A stretch of DNA of 46,831 nt from Lysobacterales bacterium (GTDB taxonomy: Bacteria; Pseudomonadota; Gammaproteobacteria; Xanthomonadales; SZUA-36). The stretch spans positions 1 to 46,831 of the forward strand of contig JABDPF010000078.1 in assembly GCA_013042915.1 (NCBI GenBank), given 5' to 3'. Position numbers and translations under genes: made by a program. Under the pieces are notes generated by a model that was not told the origin of the DNA, did not search any database, and saw nothing but the letters and a program-made list of their open reading frames with translations. Shown piece by piece: positions 8,521 to 17,048 of the stretch. Each line of letters begins with the position of its first letter. The stretch's first letter is position 1.

Positions 8521-8873
8521 CGGATTTCAGGGCCGGATCGGATATTTCTGGTCAAAAATTTTAGTACGAGTGACATCAAAAGCTTCCTCCGCCATTAATG
8601 CACTCCCCTCTGATCTCAATTACTTTGTTCTAGGCAGTGACTTACGGCTTAGTCCTGGCCAGGGCGCGGCAGGTGGTGCCTTGCATGCACGAACACCCGC
8701 TCAAGGCGCTGCATCCTGCCCTCTTCCCCTTCGGGGCCGTACTGCGCTTCGCTGCGTACGTTCAAAATTGTTCCAGACAATTTTGTCGAACCTGTCGCTT
8801 TGCGACGGGCTCGATCCGCTGCCCCGCGCGTCAAATAGGAAAAGGCCGCATGAAGCGACCTTTTCCTATTTGA
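8521..8873. other. Non-coding gap with a run of stem-loops
   Basis: This 353-bp spacer between the histidine kinase and tRNA-Pro has no supported gene. Its right half holds consecutive hairpins: CCCC-TTC-GGGG near 8734-8744, a GCG-CTT-CGC hairpin flanked by GTAC repeats near 8749-8763, a perfect 9-bp stem CAAAATTGT/ACAATTTTG at 8762-8784, and CCTGTCGC/GCGACGGG near 8802-8820, ending in the tRNA terminator. Open frames running through it translate tRNA sequence and are not genes. Confidence 0.6.
8834..8871 (-). terminator. Terminator of tRNA-Pro
   Basis: A long stem directly after the tRNA 3' end. AAATAGGAAAAGG and CCTTTTCCTATTT pair, and the inner CGC/GCG pairing closes a small loop. The T-rich arm would act as the release tract when read on the minus strand. 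Confidence 0.7.
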
Positions 8874-8950
<77 letters not shown>

Positions 8951-8952
8951 AC

Positions 8953-9069
8953 CGAAAACTGATTTTAATCTTTTGCCTGGATTTAATCGACCGAAGGTCG
9001 TATTCATGCCGTCTCGAAGGGAGCGGTTTTACCGCAGGCAAAGAAGTGCCCGTAGAGACTCCCGTTGAC
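8953..9069. other. Foldable spacer between tRNA-Pro and its partial copy
   Basis: This 117-bp segment lies between two identical 28-bp blocks of tRNA-Pro sequence. TTTGCCTG (8972-8979) can pair with CAGGCAAA (9035-9042), enclosing hairpins CGACC-GAA-GGTCG (8988-9000) and GCGGT-TTT-ACCGC (9023-9035). GTCTC (9011-9015) can also pair with GAGAC (9055-9059). The tRNA-Pro promoter should lie here; TAAAAT near the tRNA is a possible -10. Confidence 0.5.
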
Positions 9070-9097
9070 GCGCTACCAGACTGCGCCACGCCCCGAC
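9070..9097 (-). repeat. Partial tRNA-Pro copy (5' half)
   Basis: These 28 bases are identical to 8925-8952, the 5' half of the functional tRNA-Pro plus two flanking bases, in the same orientation. No anticodon arm, T arm or acceptor 3' strand follows, so it cannot make a tRNA. It is either the remnant of a tandem tRNA-Pro copy or a direct repeat left by an insertion. Confidence 0.85.
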
Positions 9098-9179
9098 TCT
9101 TGAAACTGAATTATGTATCACGTGACCGCGCCCGGCGCGGACCGCGGGATTTTACAACATATGGCGATTCCGGAACAGC

Positions 9180-9536
9180 TTAGCGCTTGAGAACCTGCAG
9201 TACCTGTTCGAGTTCGGCGCGTACCTGGCGAATGATCTGCTGGCTGCGGTTGATGTCTTCGCGTGCCTCGTCACCCTCCAGCATCTGGCGGGCACCACCG
9301 ATCGTGTAGCCCTGTTCGTATAACAGGCTGCGGATCTGGCGGATCATCATGACGTCGCCGCGTTGGTAGTATCGGCGGTTTCCCCTTCGCTTGACGGGTT
9401 TCAGTTGTTCGAATTCCTGCTCCCAGTATCGGAGCACGTGCGGTTTCACCCCGCATAGTTCGCTTACTTCACCAATCGTAAAGTATCGTTTCGCCGGAAT
9501 CGGCGGTAGATCTCGGTCAATCCCCGGATCCAACAT
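9180..9536 (-). CDS. MerR-family transcriptional regulator of the ihfA-linked type
   Basis: A 118-residue protein with an N-terminal MerR winged helix ([47 protein letters not shown]) and a short helical dimerisation tail. It has no C-terminal metal-binding cysteines, so it is not a metal sensor of the classic kind. It belongs to the small MerR proteins conserved right after ihfA in many gammaproteobacteria, whose targets are unknown. I take the ATG at 9536 because those orthologues start with a similar MLxP phrase. This makes it overlap the ihfA 3' end by 20 bp, suggesting coupled translation; a GTG at 9554 in the same frame is the alternative. Confidence 0.9.
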   Translation of the reverse strand: MLDPGIDRDLPPIPAKRYFTIGEVSELCGVKPHVLRYWEQEFEQLKPVKRRGNRRYYQRGDVMMIRQIRSLLYEQGYTIGGARQMLEGDEAREDINRSQQIIRQVRAELEQVLQVLKR

Positions 9537-9816
9537 AGGCTTCCACCCTTGCACGTAGTTTTTGGCCAGGCCGGAACGTTACGACGCGGCGTGCGGAAAT
9601 CGGAATTTCTTCGCCGGTTTTCGGATTCCTGCCCGGTCTTTGGTTTTTTTCACGTAGCTGAAAATTACCGAACCCAGAAAGCTTGACGTTTTCGCCACCT
9701 TCGAGTGCCGAACGAATGGCCTCGAAAAATGCATCCACAAATTCCTTGGCTTCCCTCTTGTTCAGGCCGACTTCGTCAAACAGTCGGTCGGCCATTTCTG
9801 CCTTTGTAAGCGACAT
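9517..9816 (-). CDS. ihfA: Integration host factor alpha subunit
   Basis: A 99-residue member of the HU/IHF family. IHF-alpha pairs with IHF-beta to bend DNA sharply at specific sites in replication, recombination and transcription. It shows the alpha-type start ([12 protein letters not shown]), the core [14 protein letters not shown], and the arm [26 protein letters not shown] with the Pro that intercalates into DNA. Its length matches E. coli IhfA. It begins 2 bp after the pheT stop, in the conserved pheS-pheT-ihfA operon, so it is probably co-transcribed with the synthetase genes. Confidence 0.98.
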   Translation of the reverse strand: MSLTKAEMADRLFDEVGLNKREAKEFVDAFFEAIRSALEGGENVKLSGFGNFQLREKNQRPGRNPKTGEEIPISARRVVTFRPGQKLRARVEAYVGSGD

Positions 9817-9818
9817 TA

Positions 9819-12191
9819 TTAACCTCTCAGCTGGGCACCCAGACGGGATTCGAGCGCTCGGACAACCCCTTCGATTGCCGGATCCACATCTTCATCTCTT
9901 AGAGTGCTGGAAACGTTGTTGAAAATCAAGCCTATAGCGAGACTTTTGTAACCATCTTTTAGATTATTTCCTGCGTAAACATCGAAAACGACGATGTTTT
10001 CGAGGTATTCGCCGGCCTCTTCCGCGACACAGGATTCGACATCATTGAACGAGACATCTGCCGGCAACATCACAGCGATATCGCGCCTTATAGACGGGAA
10101 GCGAGAAAGCTCTTTCGCGTATGGAACTTCTCTTGTAAGCAACGGGTCAAGGTCGATTTCAAAGGCAAATACGCTCTTTTTTACATCAAATGCCTTCAGC
10201 ACCTCCGGATGCACGGCCCCGAGCCAGCCTATGCTTCTGCCATCCAGATGCATAGCTGCACTGGCGCCCGGGTGCATCCAGGGCAGGTCGCCGGCCTCGA
10301 ACGCCAAGGCCTGAGAGCGACCCTTGAGCGCAAACAGCGCTTCTACGTGCCCTTTGACATCATAAAAATCTATTTCTCTTGATGTTACGCCCCACTGTTC
10401 AGGTAAATTATCACCCGTGGCCACTGCGGCGACGCGCTCGATTTCATGCATTTCATCGCGCTGAAGAAAGGCCACGCCGGTTTCGAACAGGCGCACCCTT
10501 CCCTGCTGCCTGCGCACATTGCGGGCCAGCGAGGTCAACAAGCCCGGTAACAGGCTGGTGCGCATCACGTCGAGATCGGACGACAGGGGATTGGCCAACG
10601 GCAGCACGAAGCGGTCGTGGCCGATGATTTCCAGTTGCCGGTGATCGACGAAACTGTAGTTGATGGCCTCCTGGTAGCCGAAGGCGCACAGCATACTGCG
10701 CACACGGTCCAGGGAGACGCGATGGCCTCGCGTGGTTTCCGGCGCCAGTTCTCCCGACACCGGCGCCTCGGGTATGGCGTCGTAGCCGAAGATCCTCGCG
10801 ATTTCCTCGATCAGATCCTCTTCGATGGCGATATCGAAGCGTGATGACGGCGCGAGCACGCTCCACGCATCACCCTCGCGGCTGACCTCCATGCCGAGCC
10901 GCTCGAGAATCGATGCAATCGAGTCCTCTGGAATGTCACAGCCGATCACGGCGTTGACCCGGCCTGGCCTCAGAATGACCGGCTGGTTCGACGGAACGTG
11001 TTCCCGGGATTCGGCGACCAGGACGGGTCCGGCTTCACCGCCGGCGATTTCAATCAGCAACCGGGTGGCGCGTTCGACGGCCTGCTCCTGTCCCGCCGGG
11101 TCCACGCCGCGCTCGAAACGGTGCGATGCATCGGTGTGCATGCCAAAGCGGCGCGCCTTCCCCATGATGGTGGCGGGGTTGAAAAACGCGCTCTCGAACA
11201 GGATGTCCCGGGTCTGTGGCGTGACGCCGCTGTCGAGCCCACCCATGATGCCGGCGATGGCCACCGGGCCGCTGCGGTCACAAATCGCGAGTATTTCCTC
11301 GTCGAGCTCCGCCTCGGTTTCGTCCAGCAGGACCAGTTTCTCGCCGCTGCGAGCCCGCCGAACGATGACCTCGCCGTCGAGCTTGTCCAGGTCAAACGCA
11401 TGCATCGGCTGACCGAGCTCCAGCAAAACGTAGTTCGTCACGTCAACCGTCGGGCTGATGCTGCGCAAGCCGCATCGGCGCAGGGATTCCACCATCCACA
11501 GCGGAGTCTGTGCCGTGGGATCAATTCCGCGAACGACCCGACCGACATAGCGCGGGCAATCCTCGGGCGCTTCAAGCGTGATGGCAAATCGTGCGTCGTT
11601 GGCCGGTGCGACGGCGGGAATTTCCACGGGCGTGAATTCCGCCTCGCAACTGGCCGCCACGTCGCGGGCAATGCCGCGCACCGACAGGCAATCGGCCCGG
11701 TTGGGCGTGAGATCGACCTCGATGACGGCGTCGTCCAGCCCCAGGTACTCTGTCAATGGCTGCCCGATCGGCGCGTCCCCGGGTAATTCCATCAAGCCCG
11801 AGTGGTCGTCCGAAAGACCCAATTCACGCGCCGAGCAAAGCATGCCCGAAGACTCCACGCCTCGCAGCTTCGCTCGCTTGATTTTGAATTCTGGGCCGAT
11901 CATAGCGCCCAGCTGGGCCAGCGGCACGACGATGCCCGGCCGGGCGTTCGGTGCACCGCAAACGATCTGTAATTCCTCGCTGCCGTCGAATACCGTGCAC
12001 ACTTTGAGCTTGTCGGCGTTCGGATGCTTCTCGCAGCGCTCGATGCGGGAGACGACGACGTCGCTGAACTCGCCCGCCACGGGCCTGACATCGTCCACTT
12101 CGAGGCCGGCGGCCGTCAGCTTTGCCGCCAGGGCGTCGGCATCCAGGTCGATCGCGACCCACTTTTTCAGCCATTCAACGTTGAATTGCAT
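9819..12191 (-). CDS. pheT: Phenylalanyl-tRNA synthetase beta subunit
   Basis: The 790-residue large subunit of the (alpha-beta)2 synthetase that charges tRNA-Phe (E. coli PheT: 795). Visible parts in order are an N-terminal module ([12 protein letters not shown]), an EMAP-like tRNA-binding fold (about 40-150, [13 protein letters not shown]), the B3/B4 editing region (about 210-380), the B5 domain (about 400-475), the catalytic-like core and a C-terminal FDX-ACB anticodon-binding domain (about 695-790, [16 protein letters not shown]). It follows pheS by 24 bp on the minus strand. Nothing looks damaged. Confidence 0.98.
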   Translation of the reverse strand: MQFNVEWLKKWVAIDLDADALAAKLTAAGLEVDDVRPVAGEFSDVVVSRIERCEKHPNADKLKVCTVFDGSEELQIVCGAPNARPGIVVPLAQLGAMIGPEFKIKRAKLRGVESSGMLCSARELGLSDDHSGLMELPGDAPIGQPLTEYLGLDDAVIEVDLTPNRADCLSVRGIARDVAASCEAEFTPVEIPAVAPANDARFAITLEAPEDCPRYVGRVVRGIDPTAQTPLWMVESLRRCGLRSISPTVDVTNYVLLELGQPMHAFDLDKLDGEVIVRRARSGEKLVLLDETEAELDEEILAICDRSGPVAIAGIMGGLDSGVTPQTRDILFESAFFNPATIMGKARRFGMHTDASHRFERGVDPAGQEQAVERATRLLIEIAGGEAGPVLVAESREHVPSNQPVILRPGRVNAVIGCDIPEDSIASILERLGMEVSREGDAWSVLAPSSRFDIAIEEDLIEEIARIFGYDAIPEAPVSGELAPETTRGHRVSLDRVRSMLCAFGYQEAINYSFVDHRQLEIIGHDRFVLPLANPLSSDLDVMRTSLLPGLLTSLARNVRRQQGRVRLFETGVAFLQRDEMHEIERVAAVATGDNLPEQWGVTSREIDFYDVKGHVEALFALKGRSQALAFEAGDLPWMHPGASAAMHLDGRSIGWLGAVHPEVLKAFDVKKSVFAFEIDLDPLLTREVPYAKELSRFPSIRRDIAVMLPADVSFNDVESCVAEEAGEYLENIVVFDVYAGNNLKDGYKSLAIGLIFNNVSSTLRDEDVDPAIEGVVRALESRLGAQLRG

Positions 12192-12215
12192 GATGGTGTT
12201 CCTTGACCGCGCCGA

Positions 12216-13214
12216 TCAGTGGAATTGACGCAGGAATTCGAGATCGTTCTCGAAAAACTGCCGAAGGTCGGTCACGCCGTAGCGCAGCATCGCCATGCGC
12301 TCGACACCCATACCGAATGCATAGCCGGTGAATTCCTCGGAATCCACGCCGCAGCCGCGCAACACGTTGGGATGAACCATGCCGCAGCCCAGGATTTCGA
12401 GCCAGCCGGGCTCGGAACCATCGCCTTTCTCCCACCCGATGTCGACCTCGGCCGAAGGCTCGGTGAAGGGAAAGTAGGAGGGGCGGAATCGCATCGCCAG
12501 CGAACGCTCGAAGAACGCGTTCACGAACGTATGCAGCACCCCTTTCAGATCGGCCATGCTTACGTTACGGCCCACAAGCAACCCCTCTATCTGGTGAAAC
12601 ATGGGGGTGTGTGTCTGGTCAGAATCGCTGCGAAACACCTTGCCCGGAGCAATGATGCGAAACGGCGGTGCACCTTTCTCCATCACGCGAATCTGGACCG
12701 GCGAGGTGTGGGTGCGCAGCAAGCGCCCGTCGCCGAAATAGAAGGTGTCGTGCATGGCCCGCGCCGGGTGATGCGGCGGGAAGTTCAGCGATTCGAAATT
12801 ATAATGGTCGTCTTCGACTTCCGGGCCCGTGGCCACATCGAACCCCAGCTTGGTGAAGATACCGATCGCCCGCTCCATGGCCATCGTGACCGGATGCAGT
12901 CCAGCGGGCTGTTCTCCGCGCCCCGGCAAGGTCACATCCACCTTCTCGCTGAGCAGTTTCTGCTCCAGTGCGGCTGCTTCCAGCTGCTTGCGGCGAGCGC
13001 CGATGGACTGGTTAATGGCGTCGCGCGCCGCATTGACCGCCTGGCCAAAGGCTTTGCGTTGCTCGGGCTCCATCTGGCCCAGGGTCTTGAGCTGGGCAGT
13101 GATCTCGCCTTTTTTACCGAGGTAACGAACCCGGAGTGCGTCCAGGTCCGGCAGAGATCCGCTGGCGTCTATTTCGTTCAGTGCGCGTGAACGCAATTCG
13201 TCTATGGTATTCAC
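12216..13214 (-). CDS. pheS: Phenylalanyl-tRNA synthetase alpha subunit
   Basis: A 332-residue class II synthetase subunit carrying the active site for Phe activation. An N-terminal coiled coil (about residues 1-90) is followed by the catalytic domain with motif 2 ([19 protein letters not shown]) and motif 3 ([18 protein letters not shown]). The start is a GTG at 13214. In E. coli pheST is controlled by an attenuator with a Phe-rich leader peptide (pheM). The 132-bp gap between rplT and pheS here holds an inverted repeat pair instead, and I saw no Phe-rich leader. Confidence 0.98.
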   Translation of the reverse strand: MNTIDELRSRALNEIDASGSLPDLDALRVRYLGKKGEITAQLKTLGQMEPEQRKAFGQAVNAARDAINQSIGARRKQLEAAALEQKLLSEKVDVTLPGRGEQPAGLHPVTMAMERAIGIFTKLGFDVATGPEVEDDHYNFESLNFPPHHPARAMHDTFYFGDGRLLRTHTSPVQIRVMEKGAPPFRIIAPGKVFRSDSDQTHTPMFHQIEGLLVGRNVSMADLKGVLHTFVNAFFERSLAMRFRPSYFPFTEPSAEVDIGWEKGDGSEPGWLEILGCGMVHPNVLRGCGVDSEEFTGYAFGMGVERMAMLRYGVTDLRQFFENDLEFLRQFH

Positions 13215-13257
13215 ATTCGAAACCGCGTGGTCGTCTTACCGGGAGTTGATGTTCTCT

Positions 13258-13338
13258 GCAGGAGCGACGCCAGTCGCGAATTTACTCAATCGCGGCGGCC
13301 ATGCTGCTCGCCGGATCGTGACTGACGTCGCTCCTACA
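13258..13338. repeat. REPIN-like inverted repeat pair 1
   Basis: Two inverted copies of a REP-like unit: GCAGGAGCGACGCCAGTCGC... at 13258-13279, and on the opposite strand TGTAGGAGCGACGTCAGTCA... at 13316-13338, 36 bp apart. Each unit contains a small palindrome (GCGAC..GTCGC). A second pair with the same core is at 30283-30340. It fills the rplT-pheS gap and could form a long hairpin in that transcript. Confidence 0.85.
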
Positions 13339-13346
13339 GGAAGGTA

Positions 13347-13703
13347 TTAGCCCAGGCTGGCTTTTGCTTTTTCAGCCAGGGCGCCGAAAGCGTCCTTGTC
13401 GTGCACGGCCAGGTCAGCCAGTACCTTGCGGTCGACTTCGATTTCCGCCTTGTTCAGGCCGTCGATGAAGCGGCTGTAGGACAGGCCGAACTCGCGGGCC
13501 GCCGCGTTGATGCGGACGATCCAGAGCTGGCGGAACTGCCGTTTGCGCTGGCGGCGGTCACGGTAGGAATATTGCCCCGCCTTGGTAACGGCCTGCTTGG
13601 CGACGCGATAAACCTTGCGACGCGCACCGTAGTAACCTTTCGCTTGCTTCAGTACTTTCTTGTGTCGGGCCTTGGCCTGCACACCACGTTTTACTCGTGC
13701 CAT
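13347..13703 (-). CDS. rplT: 50S ribosomal protein L20
   Basis: A 118-residue basic protein starting [20 protein letters not shown], the standard L20 N-terminus, and ending with a globular domain ([26 protein letters not shown]). L20 binds 23S rRNA early in assembly of the large subunit. In E. coli it also represses its own operon by binding RNA upstream of rpmI. It follows rpmI by 15 bp. Confidence 0.99.
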   Translation of the reverse strand: MARVKRGVQAKARHKKVLKQAKGYYGARRKVYRVAKQAVTKAGQYSYRDRRQRKRQFRQLWIVRINAAAREFGLSYSRFIDGLNKAEIEVDRKVLADLAVHDKDAFGALAEKAKASLG

Positions 13704-13718
13704 TGTTCAGACCCTCCT

Positions 13719-13916
13719 TCAGGAATGCGGCAAAAGACGCTTGACGGCTTTCTTGTCGGCAGCACTGATCATGTCGGTGCCGCGCAGGCCGCGCTTACGC
13801 TTTTGGTCTTTCTTGGTCAGGATGTGGCTGTGGTAGGCGTGGCCACGCTTGAAGCCGCCCGAGGCGGTCTTCTTGAAACGCTTGGCCGCACCCCGGTTGG
13901 TTTTCAACTTGGGCAT
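13719..13916 (-). CDS. rpmI: 50S ribosomal protein L35
   Basis: A 65-residue basic protein ([20 protein letters not shown]...), the standard L35 size. The ATG at 13916 has a strong ribosome site (AAGGAG, seven bases away). The frame stays open for 32 more codons upstream, but that part is leader RNA. It is co-transcribed with rplT. Confidence 0.99.
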   Translation of the reverse strand: MPKLKTNRGAAKRFKKTASGGFKRGHAYHSHILTKKDQKRKRGLRGTDMISAADKKAVKRLLPHS

Positions 13917-14064
13917 GGTCTTGCTCCTTTTTCCCCTTGCGGGGTTTACATTTGACGCTTCGGCAAGCGGCCCCGTTGGGCTCTTGGTAGCTTGGAAACG
14001 CTTCTTTTGCACCGCGCAAGCACGCGGGGATGCGTATTCTGGGCTTATTGCCCTGAATTTGCAA
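13917..14064 (-). promoter_or_regulatory. Promoter and leader of rpmI-rplT
   Basis: On the minus strand, TTGCAA (14059-14064) and CAGAAT (14036-14041) are 17 bp apart and form a good sigma-70-type promoter. The transcript would have a leader of about 115 bases. Within it CCGCG-TGCTT-GCGCGG and CCCC-GCAA-GGGG hairpins are visible, the second just before the ribosome site. In E. coli the matching region is the L20 autoregulatory site; that role here is by analogy. Confidence 0.6.
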
Positions 14065-14162
14065 GTATTTTTGCAATAGACCGCGTGCAGCCAACCGGGA
14101 TACCGGGTTTTGAAAATCGCGACGGCGCCGCTGCCCTCAATTGACCCCCGGGGCCTGGCCGG

Positions 14163-14681
14163 TCAGGTCTTTTTCGGGGCGATCATCATCACCATCTGGC
14201 GACCTTCCATGCGCGGATACTGCTCGACCACGATCTCGTCACCGAGTTCGGTCTCGACCCGCTTCAGCATGGCGGCGCCCAATTCCCGGTGTGCCATTTC
14301 GCGACCGCGAAAGCGCAAGGTCAGTTTGACCTTGTTGCCCTCGTCCAGGAATCGATTCACGTTTCGCATCTTCACCTGGTAGTCGGCTTCTTCGGTGCCC
14401 GGCCGGAACTTCACTTCCTTGACCTGCACATTCTTCTGTTTCTTTTTCTGGACCTGTGCTTTCTTGGCCTGCTCGAAGCGAAACTTACCGTAATCCATGA
14501 TTCGGCAAACCGGCGGTTCGCCGTTGGGCGCAATTTCCACCAGGTCCATGCCGGTACTTTCGGCCATTTCAAGGGCGTCATGGATTTCCATGATGCCAGC
14601 CTGCTCTCCGTCCGCGCTGATTACGCGAACCTGCGGTGCGGTAATGTCCCCATTGCGCCGCGTCTTTTTCGATGATGCGAT
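14163..14681 (-). CDS. infC: Translation initiation factor IF-3, AUC start
   Basis: IF-3 binds the 30S subunit, keeps subunits apart and proofreads start codons. The N-domain ([18 protein letters not shown], then [19 protein letters not shown]) and C-domain ([32 protein letters not shown]) are complete. No ATG fits the N-terminus: the first one in frame would cut off 30 conserved residues. The frame opens after the thrS stop with TGA-CAC-ATC, and the ATC at 14679-14681 has GGAGGA eight bases upstream, inside the last codons of thrS. This gives 172 residues (E. coli: 180). Rare AUU/AUC starts are known for infC and allow IF-3 to repress its own translation. The thrS-infC junction is tightly coupled. 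Confidence 0.95.
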   Translation of the reverse strand: MASSKKTRRNGDITAPQVRVISADGEQAGIMEIHDALEMAESTGMDLVEIAPNGEPPVCRIMDYGKFRFEQAKKAQVQKKKQKNVQVKEVKFRPGTEEADYQVKMRNVNRFLDEGNKVKLTLRFRGREMAHRELGAAMLKRVETELGDEIVVEQYPRMEGRQMVMMIAPKKT

Positions 14682-14684
14682 GTG

Positions 14685-16616
14685 TCAGTCCTCCACTGGA
14701 TTTTCAGTTCGTCCCCGCCGCCCCACGGCCTCGGCAAGGTGCTTTTCAAATAGCTCGACGGTCATGCTGCCCAGGTCGTCACCGGCCCGTGTTCGAACAG
14801 CTACCGTGCCATTTTCAACTTCGCGGTCGCCGACCACGAGCAGGAAAGGCACCTTGGCCATCGTGTGCTGGCGAATTTTAAAGCCGATTTTCTCGTTTCT
14901 CAAGTCCGGATCAACCCGGAATCCTTGATTTGCAAGGGTTTGGACCACGTTCTTGCAGTAATCGCTCTGTTTGTCGGTGATGTTCATCACCACGGCCTGC
15001 ACCGGCGCCAGCCAGGGCGGAAAGGCCCCACCGTAATTTTCGATGAGGATTCCGATGAAGCGCTCCAGCGAGCCGAGGATGGCTCGGTGCAGCATGACGG
15101 GCACTTGACGCTGGCTGTCTTCATCGATGTAGGTCGCGTCGAGACGTCCGGGCATATTGAAGTCGAGTTGCAGGGTGCCACATTGCCAGACCCGTCCGAT
15201 CGTGTCTTTCAGCGAAAACTCGATCTTGGGCCCGTAGAACGCGCCCTCTCCCGGGTTGACGTCGTACTCGATACCGGCCTGGTCCAGCGAACGGGCCAAT
15301 GCCTCTTCGGCCCGGTCCCACAACTCGTCAGCACCGATACGCTTTTCGGGTCGGGTCGACAACTTGACCAGCACCTCGTTGAAACCGAAGTCCGCGTACA
15401 TGCGGTAAAGCAACTCGATAAACGCGGCGGATTCCGATTCCACCTGCTCGGGCGTACAGAAAATGTGCGCGTCGTCCTGGGTGAATGCCCGCACGCGCAT
15501 GAGCCCGTGCAGCGCGCCGGAGGGTTCGTCGCGGTGGCAGGAGCCAAATTCCGCCATTCGCATCGGCAGGTCGCGATAGCTGTGCAAACCCTGGTTATAG
15601 ACCTGTACGTGGCAGGGGCAATTCATCGGCTTGATCGCGTAGCTCCGGTTCTCCGATTCGGTGATGAACATCTCTTCGATGAACTTCTCGGCGTGTCCGG
15701 ACTTCTCCCACAGCTTGATGTCGACAACCTCCGGCGTGTTGACCTCCATGTAGCCGGCCTGCCGCAACTGCTCTCTCACGTAATTTTCCACTTCGATGTA
15801 GATGCGCCAACCGTGGTCATGCCAAAACACCATGCCTGGCGCTTCCTCCTGGAAGTGGAACAGGTTGAGCTGTTTGGCGAGTTTGCGATGGTCGCGCTTC
15901 TCGGCTTCTTCCAGGCGCGTGAGATATTGCTTGAGTTCTTTCCTGCTCGGCCAGGCCGTCCCGTATATGCGTTGCAGCATCTCGTTGCTGCTGTCGCCGC
16001 GCCAGTAAGCTCCGGCCAGCTTGGTGAGACAGAACTCTCCCAGCTTACCCGTATCGGGCACGTGCGGCCCCCTGCACAGGTCGACGAAGTCGCCCTGTCG
16101 GTAGACCGAGAGTTCCTCGCCCTCCGGCAGGTCTCTGATAATTTCCGCCTTGTACTTCTCACCCTCCTGCTCGAAAAACTGGATGGCCTCACCGCGCGAC
16201 CAGACTTCCCGTCTCACCGGCAGCGAGTCCTTGACGATTCGCCGCATCTCGGCGGCAATACGGTCCAGGTCTTCCATCGTAAATCCGGGCGGATAGGCGA
16301 AATCATAATAGAAACCGTTTTCGATAACCGGGCCGATGGTGACCTGGCATTCCGGGAACAGGCGCTCCACTGCCTGCGCCAGCAGGTGCGCCGTCGAGTG
16401 GCGAATGACCTCCAGGCCCTCGGGATCTCGGCTGGTGATGATGCGCAGCGCGGCATCGTCTTCAATCACATGGCTCGCGTCCCGCAATTGCCCGTCGACC
16501 TCGCCCGCCAGCGTAGCCTTGGCCAGGCCGGGCCCGATGTCCGCGGCCACGTCCATCACCGTGATGGGGTTGTCGAAATGTTTCTGGCTTCCGTCTGGCA
16601 GCGTAATGGCTGGCAT
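14685..16616 (-). CDS. thrS: Threonyl-tRNA synthetase
   Basis: A 643-residue class II synthetase (E. coli: 642). In order it has a TGS domain (about 1-62, [10 protein letters not shown]), an editing domain with [12 protein letters not shown], the catalytic core with the zinc ligands in [22 protein letters not shown] and [12 protein letters not shown], and a C-terminal anticodon-binding domain. I take the ATG at 16616 from the family N-terminus and the AAGGAGAA site upstream; ten extra in-frame residues before it are not family-like. It is the first gene of thrS-infC, and its mRNA leader carries a candidate attenuator. Confidence 0.98.
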   Translation of the reverse strand: MPAITLPDGSQKHFDNPITVMDVAADIGPGLAKATLAGEVDGQLRDASHVIEDDAALRIITSRDPEGLEVIRHSTAHLLAQAVERLFPECQVTIGPVIENGFYYDFAYPPGFTMEDLDRIAAEMRRIVKDSLPVRREVWSRGEAIQFFEQEGEKYKAEIIRDLPEGEELSVYRQGDFVDLCRGPHVPDTGKLGEFCLTKLAGAYWRGDSSNEMLQRIYGTAWPSRKELKQYLTRLEEAEKRDHRKLAKQLNLFHFQEEAPGMVFWHDHGWRIYIEVENYVREQLRQAGYMEVNTPEVVDIKLWEKSGHAEKFIEEMFITESENRSYAIKPMNCPCHVQVYNQGLHSYRDLPMRMAEFGSCHRDEPSGALHGLMRVRAFTQDDAHIFCTPEQVESESAAFIELLYRMYADFGFNEVLVKLSTRPEKRIGADELWDRAEEALARSLDQAGIEYDVNPGEGAFYGPKIEFSLKDTIGRVWQCGTLQLDFNMPGRLDATYIDEDSQRQVPVMLHRAILGSLERFIGILIENYGGAFPPWLAPVQAVVMNITDKQSDYCKNVVQTLANQGFRVDPDLRNEKIGFKIRQHTMAKVPFLLVVGDREVENGTVAVRTRAGDDLGSMTVELFEKHLAEAVGRRGRTENPVED

Positions 16617-16655
16617 GACCGCAATTCTCCTTCGATGTTCGTTCAACGCAGATAC

Positions 16656-16675
16656 AAAAAAAGGCGCAAAGCGCC
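16656..16675 (-). terminator. Intrinsic terminator inside the thrS leader
   Basis: Read on the minus strand, GGCGC-TTT-GCGCC is followed by seven T (plus-strand A tract 16656-16662, stem 16663-16667 with 16671-16675). It lies 40 bp before the thrS ATG with no other minus-strand gene upstream to terminate, so it is placed as an attenuator. AGAGCG (16695-16700) could instead pair with CGCTTT (16668-16673) and break it. Confidence 0.75.
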
Positions 16676-16703
16676 CAGTCCGGAACCGCCTTGCCGCTCT
16701 GTG

Positions 16704-16736
16704 CTAAAAGTGCGTAGTTCGCGCCCGCGTCATCAT
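16704..16736 (-). CDS. Candidate Thr-rich leader peptide of thrS
   Basis: A ten-codon frame encoding MMTRARTTHF then TAG. Three of ten codons are Thr (ACG, ACT, ACG), two adjacent near the end, and the thrS leader terminator follows 28 bases after the stop. This is the classic arrangement of an amino-acid attenuator. ATG lies only seven bases after the -10 box TACAAT, so translation may start on a nearly leaderless RNA. There is no conservation evidence in hand; a chance frame of ten codons is possible. Confidence 0.5.
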   Translation of the reverse strand: MMTRARTTHF

Positions 16737-16743
16737 GCCGCCT

Positions 16744-16771
16744 ATTGTACGGCCATTGCCCGTACGGTTAA
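16744..16771 (-). promoter_or_regulatory. Candidate thrS promoter
   Basis: On the minus strand TTAACC (16766-16771) and TACAAT (16744-16749) are separated by 16 bp. The -10 box matches the consensus in five of six positions. Transcription would start at or just before the leader peptide ATG and read through the terminator into thrS. The rest of the spacer up to 17048 is AT-rich near the transporter start and holds no other clear signal. Confidence 0.6.
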
Positions 16772-17048
16772 AGAAAACCATCCGTTTACGCCGCAAGCTC
16801 GGGTGCAAAAGGTTGCGCGCTTTCACCAAAGGCACGAGGGGGGGAACAGCAGCCTTCCAGCAAAAGTGCGACATTGCCGACGGCAAAGAAGCGCTTGTGG
16901 GGGGGCGTCGCTCTCAAAAATCCCAATTGATGCAACAAACCTGACCTTAATCATTTTTAACCCACCTAATCTTCACGATAATGCGCCCGTATCAGATACG
17001 CGCTTCGTCGCGCCAAGTCATTAATTAACTGGGTTTAAATTTATTATT

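Noticed and set aside
13215-13346. A pheM-like Phe leader and attenuator before pheS
   Set aside because: No short Phe-rich frame and no terminator with a T run; the gap is filled by the REPIN-like pair.
14865-17024. A 719-codon plus-strand frame opposite thrS
   Set aside because: It is antisense to a fully conserved thrS, a common effect in GC-rich DNA; it also crosses the thrS promoter.
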